From NCBI GenBank assembly GCA_029263455.1, contig JAJCXM010000008.1:62001-126000 (forward strand): a DNA stretch of 64,000 nt, given 5' to 3'. The notes under the pieces were generated by a model, which did not search any database, was not told where the DNA came from, and was given only the letters and a program-made list of their open reading frames with translations. Below are positions 53,142 to 63,815 of the stretch, one piece after another; within the stretch, counting starts at the first letter, position 1; each line of letters starts with the position of its first letter. The position numbers and the translations under genes were made by a program. Source of the stretch: Holophagae bacterium (lineage in GTDB: Bacteria > Acidobacteriota > Holophagae > Acanthopleuribacterales > Acanthopleuribacteraceae).

Positions 53142-53914
53142 TGACCTTCGTATTTGGGTGGTCTTTTCTCGCGGAAGGCCTGCAGCCCCTCTAATCGATC
53201 CTGTGTCGGAATGATTTCTGCGTAACACGACTGCTCAATCTTCAGGCCTTCTTCGAGGGTGCCCTGTATACCCATGTCGATGGCTTTTTTTGCCTGGGCC
53301 AAAGCAATAGGGCCGTTAGCAGCGATGGCGTTGACGCGTTGCATGGTGAATGATTCTAATTCAGCTAATGGCACCGATGCGTGTACAAGACCTGTTTGCG
53401 CAGCCTCGGTGCCGTTTACGACACGTGCGCTGTAGATCATTTCTTTGGCTTTCGCGACGCCAATAAGGCGTGGTAAGAGTTGGGTGCCGCCAGCGCCAGG
53501 AATGATCGCTAGGCGCGTCTCGGTCAGACCCAGTTTAGCTTGATTGGCCGCGTAACGGAGGTCGCAGGCAAGGGCTAGCTCCAAGCCGCCGCCTAGCGCC
53601 GCTCCCTGAATCATGGCCACGGTTATCTTATTGTGCTGATAAAGCGTGGCGAAAGTCGATCTCAGTTTAGACACAAATTGGGCCACTTGGGGCTCGGACA
53701 TTTGCGCCCGCTCTTTGAGGTCGGCCCCTGCGCAAAAGGCTCTGCCATTGGCCTTGATGATCAGAATACGCACTTCAGGATCTCTATTCAATTCAGCCAG
53801 ATGGCCAGCAAATTCAGCGATCAATTGCTGACCTAAGGCGTTCATACGGTCCGGTCGATTCAGCGTGAGCGCAACGATGCCACTGTCTAATCGTGTCGAT
53901 TCGATATCTGCCAT
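53138..53914 (-). CDS. Enoyl-CoA hydratase/isomerase family protein
   Basis: A 258-residue crotonase-fold enzyme. Oxyanion-hole segments are GRAFCAGADLKE and QGAALGGGLELALACD. Both catalytic glutamates of true hydratases appear, in GGLELALACD and LTETRLAIIPGAGG, followed by GGTQLLPRLIG. The C-terminus ends RPPKYEGH, as usual. Substrate range, such as fatty acid, leucine or methylglutaconyl-CoA derivatives, cannot be set by eye; the sequence resembles the methylglutaconyl-CoA hydratase branch (ETRLAIIPGAGGTQ). It lies downstream of the glutamine synthetase gene on the same strand. Confidence 0.88.
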   Translation of the reverse strand: MADIESTRLDSGIVALTLNRPDRMNALGQQLIAEFAGHLAELNRDPEVRILIIKANGRAFCAGADLKERAQMSEPQVAQFVSKLRSTFATLYQHNKITVAMIQGAALGGGLELALACDLRYAANQAKLGLTETRLAIIPGAGGTQLLPRLIGVAKAKEMIYSARVVNGTEAAQTGLVHASVPLAELESFTMQRVNAIAANGPIALAQAKKAIDMGIQGTLEEGLKIEQSCYAEIIPTQDRLEGLQAFREKRPPKYEGH

Positions 53915-53941
53915 AGCGCCTCACATCAGGTTCAGGAGTTG

Positions 53942-53963
53942 GCGGGCCGGTTTCCCGACCCGC
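53942..53963 (-). terminator. GNRA-loop stem after the type III glutamine synthetase gene
   Basis: Reverse strand GCGGGTCGG-GAAA-CCGGCCCGC: a 9-bp stem with one G-U pair and a GAAA tetraloop, 17 bases after the stop at 53980. It has no U-tract, so it may be an RNA end-stabilising hairpin rather than a terminator. Confidence 0.4.
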
Positions 53964-53979
53964 TGATGGTGCGTCTAAA

Positions 53980-56100
<2,121 letters not shown>

Positions 56101-56521
56101 GAGACCTTCCTTGTAGTTGTTTCCGGGATTGAGGTACTAGATAGACGAATAGCGACCAAAGCTCAGCATCCCGCGTTAGCGGCAAACAAAGACCTTGTAG
56201 GTTTCGTGCGACCTACCGATTTTGGGCTATCGAAGAGCACCCTTCTCTCGGCTAAATCGAGCACGTTCGCGATTCGTGATCGACCTGTTGTAATTCAGGC
56301 AAAAAGATCGAAGTATAGGGATTATGGGCGCGTTGGTCAAGAACTTTTGTGATAATCGGGCCGAAAAATATAAGTTAGTTGTGGCCGGGATTTGCACCAA
56401 TTTGCTGGAATTGCGTGTCTTGGACATGGGTTTGCTTGGAAACAATATCGAAATCGGTTAAGATGCGTCATCGCCTGCATGTTCGATCGTTCCGTGAATT
56501 TAGCCCCCTTGGAAGGCTGGG
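56101..56521. other. Intergenic region between the glnN and TPR operons
   Basis: A 421-base region between divergent genes. It holds a perfect inverted repeat GTAGGT-8 nt-ACCTAC at 56197-56216 in the glnN leader, and the TPR-operon promoter at 56436-56464. Short open frames here are not supported. No known riboswitch pattern was recognised. Confidence 0.5.
56436..56464 (+). promoter_or_regulatory. Sigma70-type promoter of the TPR operon
   Basis: TTGGAA (56436-56441) and TAAGAT (56459-56464) are 17 bases apart, about 57 bases before the ATG at 56522. The -10 is the same as at nrdJ. Confidence 0.55.
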
Positions 56522-59500
56522 ATGGAAAAGGCACTATCCAAACAATTAGAGCGGATACGCAAGGTGGCCGACAAAGGGGCTTACGAAAAAGCATTGTCTG
56601 CGGCTGAAGAAGCGCTCTTGCAGTTCCCGCAATCTGTCGAAGTTATGCGCGAGCAATTGCGGGCTACGCTACATGCGAGACCGTGGTCGGACGTATTGCA
56701 TTTGCTAAAACGTCTAATGGCTCGGCAAGAATTGTCAGAATTGCTGTTAACCGATTCGCGCACCATGCTGATGCATGTATTTGTTGATAATGCCCCCTTT
56801 CGAGGTGCACTGCTCGATTACCTTCTAAATATTCAGGCCTTTGGGCAGATCGCATATATTCTTAAAGAAATTGACGACGCCGATCGAGTACGTTTGATTG
56901 AAGGCTGGTCCGCGCTTTCAAGTGAGATCCAGGATGAGGTTGTGGCCATTTCTTGGATGGTCGCTACGGGTTTGGGCGCGTTTGTGATGAACGATTACGA
57001 GGTCGCTTGGGAGTCTTGGCAAAATGCCCTTAAACGGGATCCAAGATACCTCAAGAAGATCATGTCTATTTGTAACCGTGAGCCCGAATTTGACTTAACC
57101 AAACTGCACAATCGCCTGCGAGTCATCCGTTTGATCGTCGCTGCTGGAAAACGTGACGAATCGCTTAATTTGTTGCAGGTCTTAGGTTTGGAAAGCCGCG
57201 AAAATGCGTTAGGCGTGCTGATTGAGATTCCGGAAATACTGGCCGATTCCATCCAAGAGCGCGATGTTTGCCAATTGCGATTTAACCTCGCAAGCCAACT
57301 CGAAGATCAAGAAGTGATGGGCAATGTATTAGCCGACATGTTGCTCTTAACGGAGGACGAACTATTCTCGTTCCAAAAGCAAGCTCTGGTCAATCTCGAG
57401 AACCGCGAACTCAAACGATACGCGCTGACGCAGATCAGTGAACTGTATATTAAACGTGGCTTGTGGGAACCCGCGGCTATGTTGTTAGAGAGCTTACATC
57501 AAGAGGACGAACACCCTGAAGTCGTTGCCTTAATGGAGTATGTGCTCGACAGTTACCCCATTCTGCCTCACCTACATTTGACGGTCGCTAATTATCAAGT
57601 TCGCAATGGCTATAAGGAAAATGCTCTACGCCACCTGACGCTAATCAAGCAAGTCAGTGAGTTTTCAAGCCGTATCCGCACACTGTTGGAGACCACCCTA
57701 ATTGAGAAGTTTGACCCAGATTATGGGCAATTTTTATTTGATATTTTGCCGCAAGAATCAGCCTATGCCGCTGTCATCGCGTTACGTTTGTGTGTTGATT
57801 GTGACCAATTTGAGGAAGGCTTTTATGAGCGGTTGTTAGTCAAAGCACCACAATCGGAACGTGGTCCTCTTTGGTTGTTGGCGTTAGCTCAATGCAGCCG
57901 TATCTGTGGTCGACGGGAGCAGGCCATTGATTTACTCGCGGAACTAATCGACCGCTACCCAGAATTAGCACCAGAAGTGATACAGCTCGCAGAACAGCTC
58001 AGCGAATCGCCCGGCCACTTGCAGGCCTTGGCAAAGGCGATCACAGAGCATAAGGATGAGTTGGAACCGCGTGATCTTTGGGTGATTGTTAAGAAACAAT
58101 GCGAGCGCGCCTTCCCTGCAATTGAAACCCAACCTGTTGCCGAGAAACCAGATCGGGACACGACCGTTACTGACGCGAAAGCGGACAAGTCAGATAAATC
58201 GCCTTTTAGTAAAGGGCTTAATGACATCACGGCTTTTGTGGCAGACGGTGAGTTTCAAGCTGCCGCTCAGTTGGCCGAACGATTGGCCGAGAAATTCCCC
58301 GATCGCTTTCGTATCGTTTTGGCCTGTCTTGACAGGTTTAGGGAAAACGAAGGTCAGCAGCTACTTTGGGACAAGTGCCGCCTGAACATCCTTATTCGGG
58401 CTGAAGCCTATGATGAGGCCGCTGAGTTTGGCAAATCCATCTTGCACGGGCCAGTACCACAGAAACAATTGGCTGCGGTTCAGCAGCTCGTTGCCTTTGC
58501 TCACGAAGGTCGAGGCGAAGACGGCGAAGCTTTGAAGTTCTTTTGCTTGAGCTCAAAGAATCAACGATTTTATGCTGCCAATCGCAGCCATATCATCCGT
58601 CTTCTTTTTCCTAAACACCAAGAAATGATCCAAGAAGTCTTACATGTGATTATGCTGCACAAAGACTCGGAAGCTTGGCAGCAGGTTATGGCGGACTGGT
58701 CTCGCAACGAGTCGGGCGCGACGGATGAAATGATGCGATGGCAAATGAGGTTTGCGCAGCACACGCGTGATCCACATGCCTTAATCGATGTGGCGAAGTG
58801 GGCTTTTGAAGAAGGGCGCAAGAAAGAGGCACACCAGGCTCTAGGTCAGTTGAGCCTGAAGCAAGATGGCATCGAAAACGCCCTACTTTCCCTGGTGGAG
58901 GTTGCTAAAAATAAACACCCTAAAGATGCTCATTCGGGCTTTTTACTGGGTCGCCACTACCTTGTGCGCAATGAAGTGGCGAAGTCGGTTTCGGCTTTTC
59001 GTGACCTGGTGGCTCGGGTCCCTGAATCGGCACCCAAAATCTATGATTACCTGCATAAGTTCATCGAAGTGCATCCAGAACATGATGGCAACTTACGACT
59101 GTACGGGTTGCTGATTCGCGTGGGACTAGATGTCGGTTATTACAAAGCCTGCGTTGAGGCCTTGGCTACCTTTGGGGAAAAGGACAGAGTAGGCGCTTTA
59201 ACGTTGTCTGACGGCATTTCCCGCGTGTTATTAGATCAGTCGACCAATGCTGAATCATTGATTCTTCTGATGGAGGTATTTTCATCTTGGCGCGAACATA
59301 ATCGCGTAGTCGATCTAGCCATGCGCGGTGATTTTGCACGCGTTGGCCTAGACCAAAGAGTGTCTTTACTTCAAAAGGCGGCCGAGGCCTCCGACTTAGA
59401 AGATTCGGTACAGTTAGCCCTTGCTCGCTTGTTCTTCTCGGTGCAAGAGTTCGACCGTTGTCGCGCCTCACTGGGATTAATTCAAGACGACGATATACGC

Positions 59501-60232
59501 GGCCAAGCGCTGGACATATACGACAAGTTAGTCGAGAGATTTCCTCACGACCTGGCTTTGGTACGAGAGGCTGGCTGGGCTTCTTGGCTCAATGGCCGCT
59601 ATGACGAAGCAGTCCGTCACTTCTCTTTGCTGGTATCAGAAAATGATCCGACGGCTGCCATTGAAGCCTTTGCCATCTTAAGTGAACGCGATGTGCCTGT
59701 TAGTCTTTCTGAACTATTGGAAAACACCGGTCTCAAACGCAACGATGCCTTGATCCAAGTTAATTCAATTCATGGTCGCATTCAAGAAATGGATTTGCTT
59801 CGCTGGGAACGCTCGGGCGGTCCTATCCCTTATGATGCGATGGAGTGGCTATTAGCCAATGGCGATATTCAGCGTTTTGCCCACCTTTTTGACAAGATGA
59901 GGTCTTTCGTGGATCGTCAACGGGGCGAAAGATTACACGCGCTTTACCTGTGTGCACAAGGTCGACCCTACTTTGGGGCCATGCGTCTTGCCCAAGGCGC
60001 CAATGACACAGATCTTAAGCGCAGTATGTTGGCGTCTTGTGGGCTGCATGAAACGGCACTTCTAATTCGTGACGAAACACGAATAACGCCCCTGTGGCTG
60101 AAACGTTCATTTTTGGCTCAATACGGATCGCCTAAGAGAATCGTTTTGCGTGCGCAACATGCTCGGGCAGCTCGTGTTGACTATGCAGCGCGTCTTAAGG
60201 CAAGTGCTGAAGCAGATCGGGAGCAGTCATGA
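56522..60232 (+). CDS. Very large TPR-like alpha-solenoid protein of unknown function
   Basis: A 1236-residue cytoplasmic protein with no signal peptide or membrane helix. It is almost entirely helical repeats of TPR/HEAT-like character (for example AYEKALSAAEEALLQFPQS, REQAIDLLAELIDRYPELAPEV, GEFQAAAQLAERLAEKFPDRF, GRYDEAVRHFSLLVSENDP). A charged, low-complexity linker (about 545-570, EKPDRDTTVTDAKADKSDKS) divides it into two solenoid halves. The C-terminus is Ala/Arg-rich. No enzymatic motif seen. It is first in a three-gene operon; its stop overlaps the next start by 4 bases. A scaffold or protein-binding role is inferred from the fold alone. Confidence 0.75.
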   Translation: MEKALSKQLERIRKVADKGAYEKALSAAEEALLQFPQSVEVMREQLRATLHARPWSDVLHLLKRLMARQELSELLLTDSRTMLMHVFVDNAPFRGALLDYLLNIQAFGQIAYILKEIDDADRVRLIEGWSALSSEIQDEVVAISWMVATGLGAFVMNDYEVAWESWQNALKRDPRYLKKIMSICNREPEFDLTKLHNRLRVIRLIVAAGKRDESLNLLQVLGLESRENALGVLIEIPEILADSIQERDVCQLRFNLASQLEDQEVMGNVLADMLLLTEDELFSFQKQALVNLENRELKRYALTQISELYIKRGLWEPAAMLLESLHQEDEHPEVVALMEYVLDSYPILPHLHLTVANYQVRNGYKENALRHLTLIKQVSEFSSRIRTLLETTLIEKFDPDYGQFLFDILPQESAYAAVIALRLCVDCDQFEEGFYERLLVKAPQSERGPLWLLALAQCSRICGRREQAIDLLAELIDRYPELAPEVIQLAEQLSESPGHLQALAKAITEHKDELEPRDLWVIVKKQCERAFPAIETQPVAEKPDRDTTVTDAKADKSDKSPFSKGLNDITAFVADGEFQAAAQLAERLAEKFPDRFRIVLACLDRFRENEGQQLLWDKCRLNILIRAEAYDEAAEFGKSILHGPVPQKQLAAVQQLVAFAHEGRGEDGEALKFFCLSSKNQRFYAANRSHIIRLLFPKHQEMIQEVLHVIMLHKDSEAWQQVMADWSRNESGATDEMMRWQMRFAQHTRDPHALIDVAKWAFEEGRKKEAHQALGQLSLKQDGIENALLSLVEVAKNKHPKDAHSGFLLGRHYLVRNEVAKSVSAFRDLVARVPESAPKIYDYLHKFIEVHPEHDGNLRLYGLLIRVGLDVGYYKACVEALATFGEKDRVGALTLSDGISRVLLDQSTNAESLILLMEVFSSWREHNRVVDLAMRGDFARVGLDQRVSLLQKAAEASDLEDSVQLALARLFFSVQEFDRCRASLGLIQDDDIRGQALDIYDKLVERFPHDLALVREAGWASWLNGRYDEAVRHFSLLVSENDPTAAIEAFAILSERDVPVSLSELLENTGLKRNDALIQVNSIHGRIQEMDLLRWERSGGPIPYDAMEWLLANGDIQRFAHLFDKMRSFVDRQRGERLHALYLCAQGRPYFGAMRLAQGANDTDLKRSMLASCGLHETALLIRDETRITPLWLKRSFLAQYGSPKRIVLRAQHARAARVDYAARLKASAEADREQS

Positions 60233-60870
60233 ATGATGCGTATTTGAATCGAATGATTCAATTGGAACAGGCCGTGAAGGTTCTGAAAGAGGAGTTTGGT
60301 AAAGATTTGCCGCTTCAACATGTGATCCAATCAGTCAACCGCCTTGAGCAACGACTTGATAGCCTGGAAAACTTAACCCATGTGGAAGGGGCAACCCAGC
60401 CGCACGCCCAAGATCGTGAACTGAGACAGACGAACGATTATGCCGTCCAACTCTTCTATATGAACGAGCTAGAGCAGGCCGCACAAATGCTGAGCGAACT
60501 ATCGCAAAAGTATCCGTCAGAAGCGGTCGTGTGGAGTAACCTGGGCGCCGTTTACACGGCCATGGGAAAAGGTGATTTGGCTCAATCGGCTTTACGAAAG
60601 GCCCTTGAATGTGACTCAAAAGCGGTTTTCGCGATGAATAATCAAGGCGTTTTGACACTTCTTGATGAGCATCCTGAAAATGCTCTTGAAGTATTTGAAG
60701 AAGCCCAGCGATGCGACCAGCAGAATGTCGAGATCCTGCTCAATTTAGCGCAGTCATTCATGGCTCTTGAGCAAATCGATAGAGCGGTTGAGATTTGGCG
60801 CCGTGTTCTGACCATGGACGAGGGCCAAATAGAGGCGCAACAATTCCTTAAGCAGTACTGCCAACTATGA
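60229..60870 (+). CDS. Coiled-coil/TPR protein
   Basis: A 213-residue soluble protein. Residues about 3-48 form a coiled coil (LNRMIQLEQAVKVLKEEF ... SVNRLEQRLDSLENL). Residues about 65-205 hold four TPR units, with the typical NLGAVYTAMGKGDLAQSALRKALECD and NNQGVLTLLDEHPENALEVFEEAQRCD. It is coupled to the giant solenoid gene and to the small gene after it by ATGA overlaps at both ends, so the three proteins are probably made together and may form a complex. Function unknown. Confidence 0.78.
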   Translation: MNDAYLNRMIQLEQAVKVLKEEFGKDLPLQHVIQSVNRLEQRLDSLENLTHVEGATQPHAQDRELRQTNDYAVQLFYMNELEQAAQMLSELSQKYPSEAVVWSNLGAVYTAMGKGDLAQSALRKALECDSKAVFAMNNQGVLTLLDEHPENALEVFEEAQRCDQQNVEILLNLAQSFMALEQIDRAVEIWRRVLTMDEGQIEAQQFLKQYCQL

Positions 60871-61046
60871 ATATTCCTAAACTTTATGAACAGATCATTG
60901 AGCAGGTGGTCGACCAAGACCAAAGGGAATTAATGCCCGATCGCGCAACCCGCATTGAACGGCTTCGTGCCTATTTGATCCTGGCCCAAGGCACCGCAGA
61001 CAATAACGAAGACAAGCTCATTGTTGACGAGACAGTAGATGATTAA
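60867..61046 (+). CDS. Small 59-residue protein in the TPR operon
   Basis: An ATG at 60867 overlaps the stop of the TPR gene (ATGA), just as the TPR gene overlaps the gene before it. Translation gives 59 residues beginning MNIPKLYEQIIEQVVDQDQR and ending LIVDETVDD, an acidic helical protein. The conserved overlap style and absence of stops support a real gene, though it is short. Its last 29 bases overlap the end of the convergent queG gene. I do not recognise a family. Confidence 0.6.
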   Translation: MNIPKLYEQIIEQVVDQDQRELMPDRATRIERLRAYLILAQGTADNNEDKLIVDETVDD

Positions 61047-61947
61047 TGTTTCGGGTAATGCCAGCGTGTTTACTTCTCTTGATTGGGGATTTGCGAAACA
61101 AATTTCGAAATGTGTCGACGGTTAAGTCTTTCAACTCCCGTTGACTCAACTCACGGTAACTGGGGCGCGGCAAGAATTGATCAAATAGAACTGGCTGAGC
61201 GAATTTATGTGTCCATGGACAAACTTCTTGGCAAATGTCACAGCCAAAAACCCAGTCGTGTAGTTCACTTCCTCCTGGCAAGGGCCCGCGAACCTCAATC
61301 GACCAATAGCTGATGCATCGATTGGAATCAACGAGGCCAGGTTCTGGAAAGGCATCCGTAGGGCATGCATCCAGGCAAGCTCGACAACTTCCGCAGAACG
61401 GCGCATGTGGCACGCCATAGGGCACAACGATGTCGGTGATAATGGCTGACAAGAAGACTGTGCTGCCAAATGTTCTTGAAATTAAGTTTCCGTTCTTTCC
61501 GATCCATCCCAACCCGGCTTGTTCCGCCCAATACCGTTCTAGGACAGGGCCTGTGTCGACATAGGCGCGCGCGTTAGATCCTGGAACCAGCTGCGAAAGC
61601 CGATCACAGAGTTGACGCAGGGGGCGGATCAATACGTCGTGGTAGTCGTCACCTGCTGCATAACGCGCGAGCTTGAACGGACCTAAGCGAACCTCGTTCG
61701 CGGTGTAGGGCGTCAAGGTGACGATGACACTCTTTGCATTAGGTACTACCAGCCTGGGATCCAGTCGCTTTTCTAGGTTATTTGCGAACCACCGCATGTC
61801 GGCATGGTACCCGCTTTCAACCCACTGACGGATACGACGTTCGTTGACAATAGGCGCCACGGGAGCCGCCGCCATTTGCGGGAAACCAAGTTCGACTGCT
61901 TGCTCACGGAATCGCTGATAGGCCGGTTCGCTAAGCTGTAAATTCAT
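61018..61947 (-). CDS. queG: Epoxyqueuosine reductase QueG
   Basis: Last step of queuosine synthesis in tRNA: reduces epoxyqueuosine using cobalamin and two 4Fe-4S clusters. It is 309 residues. Blocks: YHADMRWFANNLEKRLDPR, VDTGPVLERYWAEQAGLGWIGKN (cobalamin-binding region), the ferredoxin-like pair CGSCRACLDACP and FGCDICQEVCPW, with RCISYWSIE between. The ribosome site is weak. B12 dependence also links it with nrdJ. Convergent with the TPR operon. Confidence 0.94.
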   Translation of the reverse strand: MNLQLSEPAYQRFREQAVELGFPQMAAAPVAPIVNERRIRQWVESGYHADMRWFANNLEKRLDPRLVVPNAKSVIVTLTPYTANEVRLGPFKLARYAAGDDYHDVLIRPLRQLCDRLSQLVPGSNARAYVDTGPVLERYWAEQAGLGWIGKNGNLISRTFGSTVFLSAIITDIVVPYGVPHAPFCGSCRACLDACPTDAFPEPGLVDSNRCISYWSIEVRGPLPGGSELHDWVFGCDICQEVCPWTHKFAQPVLFDQFLPRPSYRELSQRELKDLTVDTFRNLFRKSPIKRSKHAGITRNINHLLSRQQ

Positions 61948-62039
61948 ACTTGCTCAAACATTATGGTGAATTTTCTCGATAAGTTATGATGGGCATCTGA
62001 TTCATCTGAATATTCGCAAGACCTCAGGACGGTGATAGA

Positions 62040-63578
62040 TTGACTGGTAAACAAAGCATACATGATCGGCTCGATGAGATCCTGTCGGATCAAAGTTATT
62101 TGGACGCTTCCCATGATTTAGCTAGGCCTACGCCGGAATGCCGTATCTTTACCAATCGTAACCTTAAGTTATCACGGGTACGGGCCGTTGGTTTTGATCT
62201 TGATTACACGCTGGCCCAGTATCGCCAGGAGGCGTTAGATGCCCTGGTCTTTTCGATGACGGTCGAGCATTTGGTCAAGGCAAAGGGTTACTCAGAGTCA
62301 ATTCTCGACTTGAACTACGATCAACAATTTGGGGTTCGCGGTTTAGTGATTGATATTCAGTTCGGTCATATTCTGAAAATGGACAAGTTTCGTTACGTGA
62401 GTCTGGCATTTCATGGCCTCCAGAAGTTACCGAGTCAGGATCGACGAGATTTATACAATCAGCAGCGAGTCACCTTCAGCTCAGAGCGATTTCGCGTAGT
62501 TGACACGCTCTTCGAATTGGTAGAAACCTATCTGTTTGCAGCGCTCATTCAGCGCCTTGAGGACCAAGGTGAGACCCTCGATTACGGCACGCTGTTCACA
62601 GATATCCGTCAAACTGTCGATCTCAAACATCGGGATCACAGCATGAAGCGAAAGATCATGGAATCGCCTCAATCCTACATTGAGCGCGACCCCTTGTTGA
62701 TTCCGGCGCTATATCGCTTTTTCCGCAGTGGCAAACGCCTGTTTGTCGTCACCAATTCAGAGGCCGACTACTCGCAGTTCGTATTGGACCACTTGTTCCG
62801 CAACGCCGATGCCTATTTCTCAGGTTGGCGTGAATGTTTCGAGTTGGTGTGCGCCGAGTCCAGAAAGCCGTCCTTTTTTGGGCAGGGAAAACCGTGGGAA
62901 GTCCTAGAGGATTCGAGTTGTTTGGTTGTGCGTGGCGGTTCTTTGGCTCAACTTGAAGCGAAGTTGGGTATACCGGGCGACGAGATCCTCTACGTTGGCG
63001 ACCATATCTATGGCGACATTTTGCGTAGCAAACGCAGTTCTAGTTGGCGAACTTGTATGGTGGTTCCGGAATTGAAAAGCCAGATTCGCATTGAAGCTGA
63101 AATCAGACCATTGATTCGAGAATTGATGCGTTGTGAGGCGATCCGTAAAGAATTGGCCATGGATTTTCATTTACATGGCAATCAGGTCAAACTGCTTTAC
63201 CAATTTAAGGATGCCGAATCTGATGATCTCGCCAATGGTGACTTGGCGCGTATTGACGACAAAATTGCAGAGATCAATCGTAAGCTTGAGAAAAATAACC
63301 GTGAGTTATCGCGAGTCCTTTTTCAGTCGCACCAATTACGCAGCAAGATTAGTAGTGCCTTTAATCCCTATTGGGGACGACTGTTTCAGACAGGTGGACA
63401 ACTAAGCGCATTCGCAGAGCAAATCCGAGACTATGCCTGCATCTACACCTCTTCTGTCAGTAACTTTAACTTCTATTCAAGCCAAGCTTATCTACAAAGT
63501 AACGTCACACCGATGCCCCACGAGCTGGATACGCACTCGGCTGAACTAGATTTTGACGAGTCATTGGATGCTGACTGA
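62040..63578 (+). CDS. HAD-IG family 5'-nucleotidase (cN-II-like)
   Basis: A 512-residue HAD-superfamily hydrolase. Motif I is GFDLDYTLAQY (about residues 51-61), motif II lies in LFVVTNSEADY, and motif IV is LYVGDHIYGDILRSKR; the long cap between motifs I and II fits the HAD-IG/cytosolic purine 5'-nucleotidase family. The C-terminal third is helical with a coiled-coil stretch (KIAEINRKLEKNNRELSRVLF) and an acidic tail. Start is TTG at 62040. Dephosphorylation of IMP/GMP-like nucleotides is the family function; the bacterial members are poorly studied. Confidence 0.88.
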   Translation: MTGKQSIHDRLDEILSDQSYLDASHDLARPTPECRIFTNRNLKLSRVRAVGFDLDYTLAQYRQEALDALVFSMTVEHLVKAKGYSESILDLNYDQQFGVRGLVIDIQFGHILKMDKFRYVSLAFHGLQKLPSQDRRDLYNQQRVTFSSERFRVVDTLFELVETYLFAALIQRLEDQGETLDYGTLFTDIRQTVDLKHRDHSMKRKIMESPQSYIERDPLLIPALYRFFRSGKRLFVVTNSEADYSQFVLDHLFRNADAYFSGWRECFELVCAESRKPSFFGQGKPWEVLEDSSCLVVRGGSLAQLEAKLGIPGDEILYVGDHIYGDILRSKRSSSWRTCMVVPELKSQIRIEAEIRPLIRELMRCEAIRKELAMDFHLHGNQVKLLYQFKDAESDDLANGDLARIDDKIAEINRKLEKNNRELSRVLFQSHQLRSKISSAFNPYWGRLFQTGGQLSAFAEQIRDYACIYTSSVSNFNFYSSQAYLQSNVTPMPHELDTHSAELDFDESLDAD

Positions 63579-63610
63579 GTGTGGTCATTCTATCGGGACG
63601 CGGGTTGGGC

Positions 63611-63619
63611 TGATATAAT
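63611..63619 (+). promoter_or_regulatory. Extended -10 promoter of pruA
   Basis: TGATATAAT: TGn plus a perfect TATAAT. No strong -35 found at 17 bases. The transcript would start about 190 bases before the pruA ATG, leaving room for the structured leader. Confidence 0.5.
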
Positions 63620-63649
63620 CAACTTAGCTATCGGGTTCAACTCGATTTG

Positions 63650-63697
63650 CACGTGTAAGGCAAGGCCAACGGCCTAATAAATGCCTTCACACCCGTG
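63650..63697 (+). ncRNA. Structured 5' leader (candidate cis-regulatory RNA) before pruA
   Basis: Nested complementary arms: CACG/CGTG (63650-63653 and 63694-63697), TGT/ACA (63654-63656 and 63689-63691), AAGGCA/TGCCTT (63657-63662 and 63682-63687) and the inner AGGCC-AAC-GGCCT (63663-63675), with a bulged C at 63688, an internal CC and an AATAAA asymmetric loop. It matches no riboswitch class that I know. Confidence 0.45.
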
Positions 63698-63815
63698 TTC
63701 CCCCCCCAACCTGTTCCTTTGAAAATGAGTGTTTTGCGGATGGAGTCGCGTTAGCGATCACTCGCATGCGACGTTCATTTCGCAGGTCTATAGATCGAAC
63801 TAGGAGAACCCATAC

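Larger units (their letters stand above)
63579..63815. other. Leader region of pruA
   Basis: A 237-base upstream region with an extended -10 promoter at 63611-63619 and a long multi-helix hairpin at 63650-63697. A C-run (63700-63707) and further short stems follow before the ribosome site at 63802-63806. Confidence 0.6.

Noticed and set aside
63635-63660. tRNA-like T-arm string (GGGTTCAACTCGAT)
   Set aside because: No acceptor stem, anticodon arm or CCA context could be built around it; the region folds better as the pruA leader hairpin.
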